Below are positions 23,500 through 35,897 of a stretch of 64,000 nt of DNA, in pieces. Below the pieces are notes generated by a model. The model was given only the letters and a program-made list of their open reading frames with translations, was not told where the DNA came from and did not search any database. Source of the stretch: Spirodela intermedia (Eukaryota > Streptophyta > Magnoliopsida > Alismatales > Araceae); contig LR746273.1 in assembly GCA_902729315.2 (NCBI GenBank), forward strand, positions 4,503,001-4,567,000, given 5' to 3'. Each line of letters begins with the position of its first letter. The stretch's first letter is position 1. Made by a program: the position numbers and the translations under genes.

Positions 23500-24090
23500 T
23501 CTTTTTTGTATATGTATTGAAAATTATAGAATAAACTAGAAAAGTGATGTATATTACTTTGGAATCATTAGTTTTGAGATTATATCTAGTCAACCATCAC
23601 ATCAAAGGCTCATATAGATGACATATGTTGTTTGATAGATTCACTAAAATGTTTAACATTCTATTATCATCAATATTATTGACCCTAGGTTGAAAATAAA
23701 ATTTATTTAAATTAATATTACATGAAAAGTATTAGTAGTAACAATGTCATGCACAACAATATCTTAATAAGAAAGGATGACAATGAATAATGTCATTATG
23801 TGGCTAAAATGATGCTTGGACATGAATGAATTGCACTACAAGTTTAAAGACGTTAAGTACCCCATAAAAAGTATTAAAATGATATTTCTTTTAAGATCAA
23901 GTACTTGGTCAGATTCATTAGTTATGTAACTCTTTGTAGGTTATGATTTTCGATCTAGATTGGAGAGCTTATAAAAAGAAGATAATTGAGTGAAAAAGTT
24001 GAAGATTGTATCATATATTCATTTAAATTTATTGTTGATCAGAATTTTCAATTTTTTTTTCAAAACATATTTTTGTAGACACCAATTAAG
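23500..24090 (+). pseudogene. Decayed duplicate of the receptor kinase last exon and 3' flank
   Basis: The stretch aligns with 22800-23390. Shared phrases: AATTATAGA.TAAA..AGAAAAGTGATGTATAT, ATTATTGAC.CTAGGTT, AGTAGCAATGTCATGCACA, GGAAAGGATGACAATGA.T, and a 3' tail with GATTGTATCA. The copy has frame breaks and stops throughout, so it cannot encode the kinase C-lobe. Only the last exon and what followed it seem to be present. Confidence 0.75.
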
Positions 24091-27000
24091 TGTGATTAAT
24101 TAAATAAAATCAATACTGTAGGTACATATTTAATCCAATTTTCATCACCATTGGTCCTCTTTTGAAATCTGATAGCCATAATGGTCTATTAGGAGACTTT
24201 AGTCTTTGAACATTATTTGCTTTTTCTTCGAAAGATGACAATCATTACCAATGCCTGTGCTTCCTTATGTACATTAATGATGATGTTTATGTTTTTTGTT
24301 TATTTGCAAGTGTATATGATTTCAGATAGCGTGACAAAGGGAGATGAGTTATTCAAATTAGTTGTGTAGACTAAAGAATTAGAGTAAATCCAGAATAGGG
24401 TGTTCTTGGTAAAGTGTAGACATGGGACCGAATCACTAAAAATATTATAATGTCCTCAAGATCTAGACAAAGTAGATCAATAGAATTTATGACCAGAAGT
24501 GAAGATCAAAAACTATTGTAATAGTTTTGGTGAGTATTTTTTGTTGAGATTTAATACCCTGTGCTAATAAATTTTACAACTAAAACTTAAATTAATTTTT
24601 AATTAATGGTGAGTTCTAGGGTGAACACAAATAGATGGAATAATCTGTCATGAGAATTTATCTTAATTTTAGCTTAAAGAAATTTTAGAATTTTCTTACT
24701 AATTTAAGGAAAGAAGAATTATTAAAAGTTTGAAACAACTTGATAAGATGAGAGAAAGATGGTTAAGAGAAGAATAAAGGGAAAATAATGAGAGATATAG
24801 AAGTGGGACTAAAGGGGAATTTGAGAAGTATATGAGGGAAAGAAGAGAATTAGGAAAAATAATGAGGAGAGAGAAATGTCAGTCAACCCATTTTACAATG
24901 ATTTATTATCACTTGTACTCACTTGTAAATCAAACTAATGCACACTCCAAAAAGTTCGCACAAAAGATGTAAGATCATGGGTGAATGTCTCTCAACCTAT
25001 TTTACAACTGTTTTGAAAGATTAATTGCCAAATAATCAGCTTTTAATCTTACTACTATGTATTAAAATAATAGAAATATCTCAATTATTTTGATTGAGTT
25101 TGCAGAATGCCTCCAAGATGATTTTTCTAAAATGAACAGTGAAAACTAATGAAATACCGGTTGAAAAATGTCTCCTATGATTATCTTAGAAGAGTTATAG
25201 AGGATTAGAAATGCCACATCCTTATCAAATGACACATCATCCATATGGTTGACATGTCATTGCCACATCAATGTGTCATTTGATGAATCGATGCCTAATA
25301 ACTCTCATTAATTACATTATAAAATGTTTAATATTTTATAATTTATTATTTACTTTTATAGAAATATTTGTAAATTCCTTTAATATAGAAAAAATGATAT
25401 TACACTTATTTCTATGGTTATATTTAATTTCTAGAAATTACATGATGAAATTGACTATGAAATATTTTGATAGGTTTTCCCAATGATTAATATTATTATC
25501 AAATCTATGTTAACTGCATTTATTTCTGAATTTTTCCTGATTTTTTTAATTTTTCCTAAGCTTATTACAATATAATAATAATAATATAAAATTAAATATG
25601 ATACTAATTTCTTTTTTTAGATTTTCCACATCAACGATGGATGTAACGAATACAGAGAGAAGTTTAACAGATGATTCAACGAAAATGATGGAATCAACAC
25701 ACAAGATGGACAAACACTAGAGGAGGAAGAAGAGAGCATCTTCAATCAATCTATCATGCTCCACAACTATTTTCTCTCTCCTCTGATGGCGACAAACACC
25801 CAATTCACCCAAATCATCCAATCTGATACAAATGATAGATTTCTTCTCGACTTCTCCTTGATTCAGCTGCTATAGAAGCTGAACTTCATCAATGAACTCG
25901 TTCCATTTTTCACCCAATACAAACGGTGAAGAATTTCTTCTGAGGATCCTTCTCCAAACATTGTGGCATGCTTAGAGTCGAACCACCGCCGTCAACCGGT
26001 TCCAGCAAGTGATAGTTGTTGGGATCGTCATTCATCGACTAGAGATTGTGTAAGAATCCATTTGGTGCCCCACTCATGCACAAATCGATTGAATTCAGGT
26101 AGAAATTCAACCATCGACCATTCCATCCATTCTTTTATAAAACATGAATCTTTGCATGATTGTACTTTTTTTATTTATTTATAAAAAGTTCCATTCGGTT
26201 CTACATTGCGTTACGAGTAATTTCGTTTTAAAATCAAAGTTTATTTCTAAGTATTTTGACTTTATTTTTAAGAAATACGAGTCAACATATTTCTGGCAAC
26301 TCAAATTTGGGGGTGTTTTTTGCAAGCTGATGTAAGTTGACGTCATAACCCCTAATTTCTTATTTTAAAATTATTTTTATTATTTTTCGAAAATATTTTT
26401 TTTAACAATTACTCTATCAATTGAATATTATAAATATAATTAAATAATTTTTTATCTTCCTTGTGTTCAACTTGGAAAAACCCTATAAAATTAAATTATT
26501 CTAAATTGGCTTATTTTCTAACATTTATAAATTAGAAATTTGCTGAATTTTCTTTACAACAACAGAAAATGTTCAGTCAATGCTTCATTTCATTATCAAT
26601 AAATATCCTTGTAATGATGATTAGAAAAAAGGAGAAAAAGATTAAGAGCTTGTTTGGTTAAAATTAACTAAATTCACCCTTTTTAGGGTTTGGTCGTGGG
26701 GCCCATTGTTGCCCCCTATCAATGGGATGGTTGGGAGGACCACTATGTGACCCCCTAGTTAAGGGGTCGATCGAGAGAACCTCGTGCTCTTGGTCAGAGC
26801 TTGCAACTTGACATCCATTTGTTGCACATCATCCAAGTGCACCACCCTTTTTGTCTTCTACTTTACCCTTGATGAGTTGTTGTCTTCTTCAGAGTCATTG
26901 ACGTGACTTAGTCATTGTATAATTAAATCATGTAAATTTATAATTTATAAGATTAAAAAATACTAATTTTTGGATTTTTTTAGAAATATTTTAGAATAAA

Positions 27001-27974
27001 TAAATCAATTATAATTTGAGAAAAGGTTCCAAAAATAGTAGAGAAGTTCATGTTGATCATAGGGCCATAAGATAATATTGGGTAGTATTTTAGAATTTTC
27101 CTAAAAATATGATTTTTTATGAGTTTTAGGTTAAATGATGATTATAAAATATATTTAAAAATTCACAAAAAAGGAAAATAAGGGTGCATACATCAAGATG
27201 ACATCAGCGCCTTGAGGATCATGATTTAAGTTGAAATAAAGTTTTATTTGATGATTCTTATGTAAGTGATTACAAATAATTTAATAGGTCAAATAAAGAT
27301 TTATAAAAATCAAAAGAATGGTAATTGAATGAAGAACGTTTTAGAAACTTAAAATTATGCAAAGTATAACTAAATAAAGTGAAAATTACATTGAAAGTAA
27401 TGAGTTGGTAACACATGTATAAATACATTCTCTATCTATTAATTGACATCTATTTATAAGATATTAATGCATAGATACAACTACTAATTTATAATTATCA
27501 CTTAGAGATAGACTAACTTTGGATAATGATACTTCTATTTATTTATTTTTTACATATTTTTAATATTTATTTATATTTAATGATAAGTTATTTTTATTTT
27601 ATGCAATTATAATGAGTATAACTAATTCAAAACTTGATAAATAATCTTTATCCTTCTTCTAAATCATTTGAAACTCATCTGAGATCAAGCTAAATTATTT
27701 CTAACTTGTTCTCTATTAATTTTCACAATCAAATCTCAACGTGTTCATGTTCTCGATGTTCTGTAAATAATAAGTATCTTTCTATTTTTGAATGTGAAAT
27801 TAGCGAGATTAAAGGCTGATTAATGAACGGTGAACTGTTAAAACAAGGTGGAGACAATCGCGGTTGACCTCATGTCATGAGTATAAATTCTTGAGCACAC
27901 ATTCATTTGAGAATCATGGTCTCTATGAAAATGGCTCGACTATATTTCTCTTTTTCTTAATTATCATCTTATTT
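24091..27974. other. AT-rich intergenic tract, no gene seen
   Basis: Low-GC sequence with only short open frames. A less AT-rich island at 25620-26120 and a GC-richer segment at 26670-26830 were examined and gave no recognisable protein. Decayed transposon sequence is likely but not proven. Confidence 0.45.
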
Positions 27975-28305
27975 CTCTCTCCCCCTCTCTCATGAGACAT
28001 ATTCTTCTCTCTTCATCTCTCGTGATATCTCTCTTTCTCTCTTTCTCAATCAATTGATATTCCTCTCTTTTTCTTTGACGATTGATTTCACTCTCTCTCC
28101 CTCCATCTCATGTGAGATTTCTCTCTCTTTGTCTCACGAGAAATTTCTCTCCTTACACCTCTTTCTCTCTCTCTTTCTCTTGATTTCCCTCCCTCTCGAT
28201 CAATCTCCCTCTCTCATGAGGCATTTCTCTCTCTCCATTTCACGTGAGATTTCTCTTGTTCTCTCCCTTTTGTGAGATCTCTCTCTTCTCTCCTTCCTTT
28301 CTCTA
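27975..28305. repeat. CT-rich degenerate minisatellite with TCTCATGAGA-like half-palindromes
   Basis: (CT)n runs alternate with variants of TCTCATGAGACATTTCTCTC, such as CTCATGAGACATA, CTCGTGATATCTC, CATGTGAGATTTCTC, TCACGAGAAATTTCTC, CTCATGAGGCATTTC, CACGTGAGATTTCTC and TGTGAGATCTCTC. Units vary from about 20 to 60 nt. The Ser/Leu-rich frame over it is not a gene. Confidence 0.7.
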
Positions 28306-28539
28306 CTTTCCTTCATTTCACCTCACCATCCTATTTTATTATTTTCATTGAATATTAATAAAATATTAAAAACACTCTATATGTAAAATTAAAATTAGTT
28401 TTTTACAATGAATTAATCAATCTTTCTATGTTTGACTTGAGACTTACATCTATACTAATATTTTATTAAATCTTCATTATAAATATTATTAGATAATGTA
28501 CATTTAAGCATATGACAAGTGCACATCAGTCACTAAATA

Positions 28540-29445
28540 GTACATGTGATCAAGAGAGTTATGCTTAAGTGATAGGCCAGATATAATTTAAATGATATTG
28601 CCATTAGTAAGTGCAAAAAATATCACTCTTTCAAATGGATGTGGAATGTGATTTCTTTGATGGCATCATTAGAGATAAAGTATATGTTCAAATTATGTGT
28701 TTAAGTTGAGCAAGGGTCCTTATGGCCTTAAACAGACTCTTGGAGGTTAGTATGGCAAATTGAGCTCACTTTTAAATTGTGCTTGCTATAAAAAGATCAT
28801 ACTTATTGGTTCACTTTTAAATTGAGCTCACATTCATGAATTGAATTTGGATGAACATGAAAAATAAGTAGACCATAAAAAATTACAAAATTATTGGTTC
28901 ATTGTTGGATCTAATATAAACTAAACCAAACATCTTACTTAGTGTCTTATATATATTTTTTTTCAATTTAACCCAAAAGGATCACATTCAAACGCAGTCA
29001 AATCAATTTTAAATATATATGTCATACTGATTGTTTTAGAAATAAAGTTCATCAAAAGAGCAAACATTTTCATGTATCATTCTTAGAGAATGATTAATAT
29101 CACATTATTGAAAGAACAAAAAATTGATTGCATATCCCCATTTGAAGCTGAATATATTGTAGTTGGACTATACTATGAACAAATTTTATGATTGAAATCA
29201 AAATTAAAATTTTTTTAGGCAATAACATGGAGAAAATGCAAACTCTTTGTCACAATATTATTGTAACAGGTCTTTCAAGGATCTAATGATTGACTTCAAG
29301 AAATATCACATAAATGCATCATTATTTAGTTAGAGACTATTTTATTGGAAGTATGAATCTGCTAACTCACATTTTTAGTAAGGCTCTAATAGAAAAAATT
29401 TCCAACTATATTAGCATAGAATTTGGAACGTAGTGCTGCTGAGTT
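28540..29445 (+). mobile_element. Decayed Ty1-copia retrotransposon: reverse transcriptase and RNase H remnants
   Basis: Broken frames show, in order, RT motif LFQMDVECDFFDG..RDKVYVQ at about 28626-28696 (copia: FQMDVKSAFLNG..EEVYV). Next comes a scrambled ALYGLKQAP block (28710-28750), then the RNase H start (HQKSKHFHVSFLEND, about 29045-29095). The RNase H core is SPFEAEYIVVGLYYEQIL then stop then LKSKL (29130-29205), matching TAEAEYIAAGSCCAQILW. The copia C-terminus is LTHIFSKALIEKISNYI (29359-29410), matching LADIFTKPL. Several stops and frameshifts make it inactive. No integrase, protease or LTR pair was identified. Confidence 0.78.
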
Positions 29446-29490
29446 ATTAAGTTCCAATTTTAATTATAACACCAAAATTAATTCAAATGG

Positions 29491-30297
29491 GTATGTAAAA
29501 TCAATGGAGAGTTTTTCAAGTGGTAAATTTTGAAATATTTGAAATGCCAAAAATTGTTGAACTATGAATCCTAGACATTGTTTTGAGATAATTTTTTGGT
29601 AAGTAGATGGAGTTTACTCAACACACCAAGCCGCAATCTAAATCAGATCCCTTAAATAATCTTTCATCTAATCTATCTCAAGCTTCTAACCCATTGAGTT
29701 GGTTCTCTCCCATTTTTCCATTCACATTTCTATGTCACATCACTCAAAGCCTTTGAAGGGGTATGTACAATTAATAGAGTTCTGTTCAAGTGGTAAATTT
29801 TGAAATATTTATGATACAAAAAATTGTCGAACTATGAATCCTAGTTATTTTTTTGAGATAATATTTTGGTAAGCATACAGTTTACTCACTCGACACACCA
29901 AGGACAATTGAAATCAAATCCCTTAAATCATCTTTCAACTAATCTATCTCAAGCTTCTGACCTTTTGAGTTGGATCTATCTCAGTCTTTCATTCACACTT
30001 CTATGCCACATCACTCAAAGCCTTTAAAAGGTATGTACAATCAGTAGAGGTTTGTTCAAGTGGTAAATTTTGAAATTTAATGATATCAGAATGTTGAACT
30101 GTAAATCCTAGTTCTTTTTTTTAGATAATTTGTTGGTGAGCGAACAGAGTTTACTCACTCAACACACCAAGTGACGACTCAAATCAAATCCCTTAAATCC
30201 TTTTTAATCTAATCTATCTCAAGCTTCTAATCCATTGAGTTGGCTCTCTCTCATTGTTTCATTCACACTTCTATGTACATCACTGAGTGCCTTTAAA
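29491..30297. repeat. Three tandem copies of a 270-bp unit
   Basis: Units start with GTATGTA.AAT at 29491, 29761 and 30031 and run 270, 270 and 267 nt. Each contains in the same order: TTCAAGTGGTAAATTTTGAAAT, AATCCTAG, GAGTTTACTCA..ACACACCAAG, AAATC.AATCCCTTAAAT, CTAATCTATCTCAAGCTTCT, GAGTTGG.TCT, TTCATTCACACTTCTATG and CATCACT.A.GCCTTT. They lie 45 nt after the copia remnant in the same region, so they could be part of its 3' end. No coding potential was seen. Confidence 0.9.
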
Positions 30298-31519
30298 ATT
30301 CAGTTGTTTTCCTTGTTGTTTTTCACTTTATGTGTCGTCCTTGTCCTATGTTGCAACAACCCTCTACTATTCTGCAGTAGTAAGCGTAATAGGTGATTCA
30401 ATCCATTCTATTTGGTTCCAAGATCAAGTGATCTCATTTATTCTAACTTTCTTGTGTATTTTTCAGTGCAAAAGTCGGTTTTTATGTTTGATTCTTTTGT
30501 CTGAACAGCAGTAGACGAAATTGACTCAGTTTCTCTAATGTATCTTGTTTGGAATTGAATCCATGGAAATATTTTTGAGTCGTCATTCTTGTAGAAACGA
30601 TTAACTGATCGAAAAATCTCATTCCTTGTCTTGCGGCAAGCTGGAATGTTTGATACGTACCATGACGATTATTCCTCTTAAGTCCAGTTCATTCTACTCC
30701 AACACCGCCTATGTATAAAAGGAAAGTTGAACTCTCAATTATTAAACCTATTTCTAGTAGATAACACAATAAAACTCACGTGTATGAAATTCTAGAACAA
30801 AATTCTAGTGACTCAACAGAACCATGTTCCGTCAGGCTGCACACACCGTAAGAACTGATGGATGGATATGTATGGGTATATTACATATAAATAAACATCT
30901 GTGTAGTGAGAGAGCGAGAGAGCGAGAGAGAGAGAGAGAGAGAGAGAGGAGGTTTCGGGGTGAGTCCTGTACTCAACTCTCGGGTCAGTGAGGTTCATGG
31001 ATTTAGAAGTAGAAAAGATTTCTCGAGGAGAACCAAAGGAAGAGGGTGTAACGTAGACTGTCATATTCACTTTAGAGAAATGAGCAAGTTATATCGTAAA
31101 AGATTCCACCTAACTGAGTCTCTCCCCAATCTCTGGAGATTTCACAGAGAATTATTCCTGTATATTATTTATCAATCGTTGGATATTATTTATTTTCTCA
31201 CATAAATCGGTCTATGTTTCATCTTTTGCGTACCCTTTGTTGTACTCATCGATAATATTACCTCTCCTCCAAGCAATACGGTGGCATAAGCGTATATTAT
31301 TTTACGCATAAATATTTCTTCCTTCGAAAGCGCAATATCATTCGATAAATGAAAGGCGGAAGGGTGGAAGGGAAGAAAGCACTTGGGTGTGAGCACCTCT
31401 AGGCGAGGGCACCTACGCGACGTGACGTTAAGAGGGAAAGAAAAGCACCAGTTATTTCAAAGTCTACCGACCTTATTTATTCTTCTTCCTCTTGTTCTTC
31501 GTCTTCTCCAATGAGAACC
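30298..31519. other. Intergenic, includes a (GA)n microsatellite at about 30907-30949
   Basis: No gene seen. A GA run interrupted by GC lies at about 30907-30949. The segment from 31200 should include the 3' flank of the methionine synthase pseudogene on the minus strand. Confidence 0.5.
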
Positions 31520-32643
31520 TCAGTTGCCAGAAGCGAGCTGAGTGCGGAGGAGCTTGGCAGCGGCGACCATGTTCCCGAGGGTGGGGATGACCTCGACGTA
31601 CTTGCGGGTCTTGAGACCGCAGTCGGGGTTGACCAGAGGACGTTGGTCTCGAGCACCGTTATCATCTTGTTGATCCGCTCGGCGATCTCCTCCGTGGAGG
31701 GGATCCTTGGGGAGTGGATGTCGTAGACTCCCGGGCCGATGCCGGCCTCATACCTCACCCCATCGCGGAATACCGTAAGTAGCTTCTCGTCGGAGCGCGA
31801 GTTCTCGATTGTGATCACGTCAGCGTCCATGTCGATGATCGAGTGGATGATGTCGTTGAAGTTGGAGTAGCACATGTGGGTGTGGATCTGCAGTCAGTAC
31901 CAGTTAGCTCCCCGCGTGGATCTATCTCAGAGGACGAGGAAGAAGAAGAAGAAACATAGGAAGAAGAGGAAAATGGTGACCTGCTGTCCTTGACGCCGCA
32001 GTTGGTGATGCGGAAGGAGTGGACGGCCCAGTCGAGGTAGAAGGCTTGCTCGGATTTCCGGAGAGGGAGGCCCTCTCTGAGAGCCGCTTCATCGACTTGA
32101 ATGATCTGGAATGAATCCATGGGAAAAGATGGAATTAAAACCGTCTGAGGAAGAAGAAAAACTGCGAGAAGAGGAACACCAACCTTGATCCCACTGGCTT
32201 CGAGATCCTCGACCTCTTTCTGCATTGCGAGAGCAATCTGGTAGCACGTCTCGTATCTGGAAACAGGGACCAGTCAATTAATCTAATACCTATCGGGGGA
32301 GAGACAGATGCAAACTACTGGTTGGAGATGGTCACAAGGGCGAGAGGGGTTCCGGGTCTCTCTCACCTGGGTTGATCGTTCCTGACGAAGGACCAGTTGA
32401 GGATGGTGACGGGGCCGGTGAGCATGCCCTTCATGGGGCCCCGGGTCATGCTCTGGGCCATGGTGGACCAGAAGACCGTCATAGGCTTGGGGCGGCTCAC
32501 GTCGCCGTAAATGATTGGCGGCTTCACACAGCGGGAATCGTACGACTGCACCCACCCGTTGGCGGAGAACGCGAAACCCGACAGTTGTTCCCCAAAGTAC
32601 TCCACCATGTCGTTCCTCTGCAGGTCACATCAACTGAATCAAG

Positions 32644-32713
<70 letters not shown>

Positions 32714-35218
32714 TTTCTTCCCTTATATGTATCTGTATGTTCATGGGGATGGTATGAATGATCACCTCGGGTTCTCCATGAACAAGAACGTCGATGTTGA
32801 GCTCTTCCTGAAGTTTAATGACCTTTCTAATCTCCTCCTTCATCACACTAATATACTCCTGCTCGGTGATCCTAGAGATGAGTAATGGATTCATGAGTTT
32901 TGAGCTAATATCACATGGACAAGGATGACTGATCACTTGAGATTCGCTTACTTGTTTGCCTTGTACTCACGACGGGCTCGCCGGAGCTCCATTGTCTGGG
33001 GGAATGAACCAATAGTAGTGGTGGGGAGGATCGGAAGGTTGAACTTCATTTGCTGTGCATCCAATCTCGCGGTGACATTTGTCCCCCTACGGTGCTCAGA
33101 ACCCTTCACCGCAGCTACCTCTAAGGTAAACACAGTAGGAGAAGATTTTTCAGTAGGCTAGGATCTCCATAAGTAATATCAGGAAAACAATAATCGACAA
33201 TGACTTACAGCTTTCTGAACCTCCTCCTCAGTCACCCTGGGGGAGGACCTCCTCGAAGCTAGGGCAGCAGCATTGGCTGAGAAGTATGCCTTTATCATCA
33301 AAGAAGTAAAACATTAAAGTTGGGAAACTAAGGGTAGGTAACCCCATTCTTCATCAGGGTTTCTAAGAAAAGACTAACGCATACAAAGAATGTGTGTAGG
33401 TACCTCATTCTTTTGACTACCCAACGCCTTGGCCAAACCATCGACCTCTACAATCTTCTGTGCAGCGAAAGCCAACCATGACTTGATTTCATGGTCCAAC
33501 TTAGTCTCATTAATCAAGTCAACGGCGGTTTGCATGAGCGAGCATGAGGTAGAAACAACAAGCTTCTCTGTCAAAAACAACCTCCAGAATCAGCACAGGT
33601 CACGAATTTCTCTGGGAAGCAACTCTTGGAATGGAAGAAATTGTATCCATGCATACCTTTGCCTACAATGGCCTCAAGAGATCCAAGAATGCCGAGGGAA
33701 GCAGCGAGATCATTAGCCCAAATGTTCCTTCCGTCAACCACTCCCGCGAAAAGGTATTTGTTGGCAGGGTAGTCACTCTTAATCAAGTCCAGCGTTTTGG
33801 TTCCACGGGCAAGATCAAACCCAAATCCAGAAACCCCACTCAAGCTCGTCAGAGTCCTGCGAGAAAACGAGATGGAGGAAGATTGGTTGGAAACACGATC
33901 CAGGACGATCGGTCAAGTCTTCTAGGAGGGCGACAAATACAAGGGGAGAATCAACTGACTTGTATGCCGGGGGAGGAACATCTGCAAAGTAGGTCTCAAT
34001 ACGAACGTTCAAGCCAGAGAAGGATAAAGTCAACTCTGCGTAAGCTTGTGTGAAAGCCTCTAATTGCTGGGTTGTCAGATCCAGCACAAGCGTAGGTTCA
34101 TCAAACTGAATCCCACGAAGCACCTGCTTCCTTTAGTTCCGCAATTACTTCCCTATTAATATCTTCCGAGTTAGTACTGGAGTTGAGGATAAATCACATA
34201 AACACGAAGAAGCATCTGAATGAATGATACTTGTAGACAGGGAGAACATTTGGCAGTAGAGGAAGAAGGGAGAAGGATTTCTCAACACCCTTCGCAGGCT
34301 TTGAGAGCAACAAGTAGGTCACGGGTCCAATGAGCACTGGAACGGTGTCGATCCCGAGCTGCAACAGATCAGTCCAGCTGTGAGTACTTGACCACGGCAG
34401 AGGGTTAAAAAATATAGTAAATAAATAACATTCAGGATCCGCCGTCAGCCCAGTTCTGCAACCCCCCCCCCCACGGGGAATTCTCCCAGTTCCGACAGGG
34501 CCCGTTTTTTAGTAGACCCACCCTAAGCCCAAAGCCCATTTTTCTGATCTTTCTTCCGGGCCCGGTCGAACGTACTCTATGGGACCCAGCCCACTCGGCC
34601 AAGCAAGTTGACTGTGCCTAGTCGTTCATTATTTAAATTCCACGGGCACCGCAGGTTTAAAAGCTTTCGGCTCGTACCGCCTTGGCCTCCTTGTACTCAG
34701 ACACGGCCTTGTGGGAGCCGTAGGAGAACGTCGTACTTGGCCCGAGCTCGGGGACGATGTAATGGCTGGAGAAAAACAGAAATGAACTCAGCTATCCACA
34801 TCGTTGGAGATCATCATATCATCATCATCATTAAATCTCAGAACCAGAGGAGAGAGATCTCCACTTACTAGTTGGTGTCGAACCACTTGGTCATCTCCAT
34901 GGCAGGGAGAGTGGCGTTCCCTCTGGCCATGGAGAACTAGATGTCGTGCCCGATCTCTCCGCCGGCGTAGCTGTACCGCTCGGGAACGGCACCGAGCATC
35001 GTCGTGGCGTCGAGCACTTGGTCGTAGTACGAGAAGGTGTTGCTGGGGACGAACTTGATCCCAGCGTCGGACATCTGCTTCCATATAGAGGATCTCTGAT
35101 CGGCGGCGACTTTCTGCAGATCCTCGGCGGTACTCTTCCCGTCCCAGAAGGACTCCAGCGCGAACTTGAGCTCCCTCTTGGGCCCCATCCGAGGGTATCC
35201 GACAATGTGGGACGCCAT
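31520..35218 (-). pseudogene. Cobalamin-independent methionine synthase (METE) pseudogene
   Basis: Thirteen exons match the intact paralogue at 43172-47034 one to one: 34869-35218, 34678-34765, 34231-34358, 33960-34152, 33657-33856, 33404-33567, 33209-33289, 32952-33118, 32766-32871, 32367-32617, 32184-32256, 31981-32105 and 31520-31887. All splice borders are kept. Four lesions are seen against the paralogue. Exon 1 has TAC to TAG (34937-34939), just before [11 protein letters not shown]. Exon 4 is 193 instead of 192 nt (extra G near 34112). Exon 12 is 125 instead of 129 nt (4-nt loss next to its donor at 31981). Exon 13 is 368 instead of 369 nt (G lost near 31634), which shifts [13 protein letters not shown] and destroys the zinc-binding Cys. 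A Gly to Asp change is also seen in the [10 protein letters not shown] block. It cannot make the enzyme; transcription remains possible because a promoter-like TATA is kept. Confidence 0.92.
32645..32706. repeat. (CT)n microsatellite in intron 9 of the METE pseudogene
   Basis: A CT run with one CG interruption passes into a short (CTAT)n run. It lies between exons 10 and 9, the same intron that carries a CT microsatellite in the intact paralogue (44305-44351). It was therefore probably present before the gene duplication. Confidence 0.9.
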
Positions 35219-35221
35219 ATT

Positions 35222-35897
35222 TCTGCTCGTTGGCAAAATTAACGGCTGAATCAGCCCACATTTTGTAACTTACGCAAGATTTAGGTATCATGGTGGAAAC
35301 AGTGGAACTCGGAGGACGTAGAGGAGAAGATCGGGATTCAACAAGCAGTAAAAAAATAGAGCTCAAGTTTAAAACCGTGGCTTTAGAGCCACGGCTTGAT
35401 CTACGAGTTTAAAACCAGCGACTACGACGCACGGAGATGGAGCCCTGAGAACTGGATCTACAGACGTCTAACCGCTTTTCTCTCAGATAGACTAATCCTA
35501 ACGTTCCAAACTCGGGAAAAGAACGTGATTACCGACGACAGTGGAAGTATCACAGGTATGCAAAATAAAGAGAGAGATAGGAACGAGACAATAGCGACTG
35601 TCTGAATCCTCGAGCGCCAAGACAAGCATGTGAGGGAACCGGGAAAACTTCGAACCAGAAGAAAACGAGATGAACGATCTGGAGCAGCGGAGGTTTCAAA
35701 CGGATCGGCCGAGGAAAGATCTGAAGAGGCGGAGAAAACGGTAGAGCATTAACGAGGTGGGGAGGGATAGAGAAGAAAGGCAGAGATGAGATACCTACCA
35801 GCTGTGGGGAGTAGCTCCCGTCTGGTTATCGAGGTAGCGGAGAGCGTTTGGAGTGGAAGAGCACGGGTGGCAACTGAAGGCCTTCCGGGTATTTATA
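35222..35897 (-). promoter_or_regulatory. TATA box and non-coding first exon region of the METE pseudogene
   Basis: On the minus strand TATAAAT lies at 35891-35897. A leader with a plausible donor (TGGTAG, then GTATCT, exon end 35795) and an acceptor GAGCAG just before AAATATGGCG (exon restart 35222) imply a 5' UTR intron of about 570 nt. The active paralogue has the same arrangement and the identical AAATATGGCG start context. Confidence 0.6.

Noticed and set aside
29491-30297. Tandem repeats considered as a CRISPR array
   Set aside because: Units are 270 bp, diverged and adjacent without unique spacers; the genome is eukaryotic.
32372-32885. Plus-strand frames over the METE pseudogene
   Set aside because: Antisense of METE exons 9-10 and of the intronic CT repeat.
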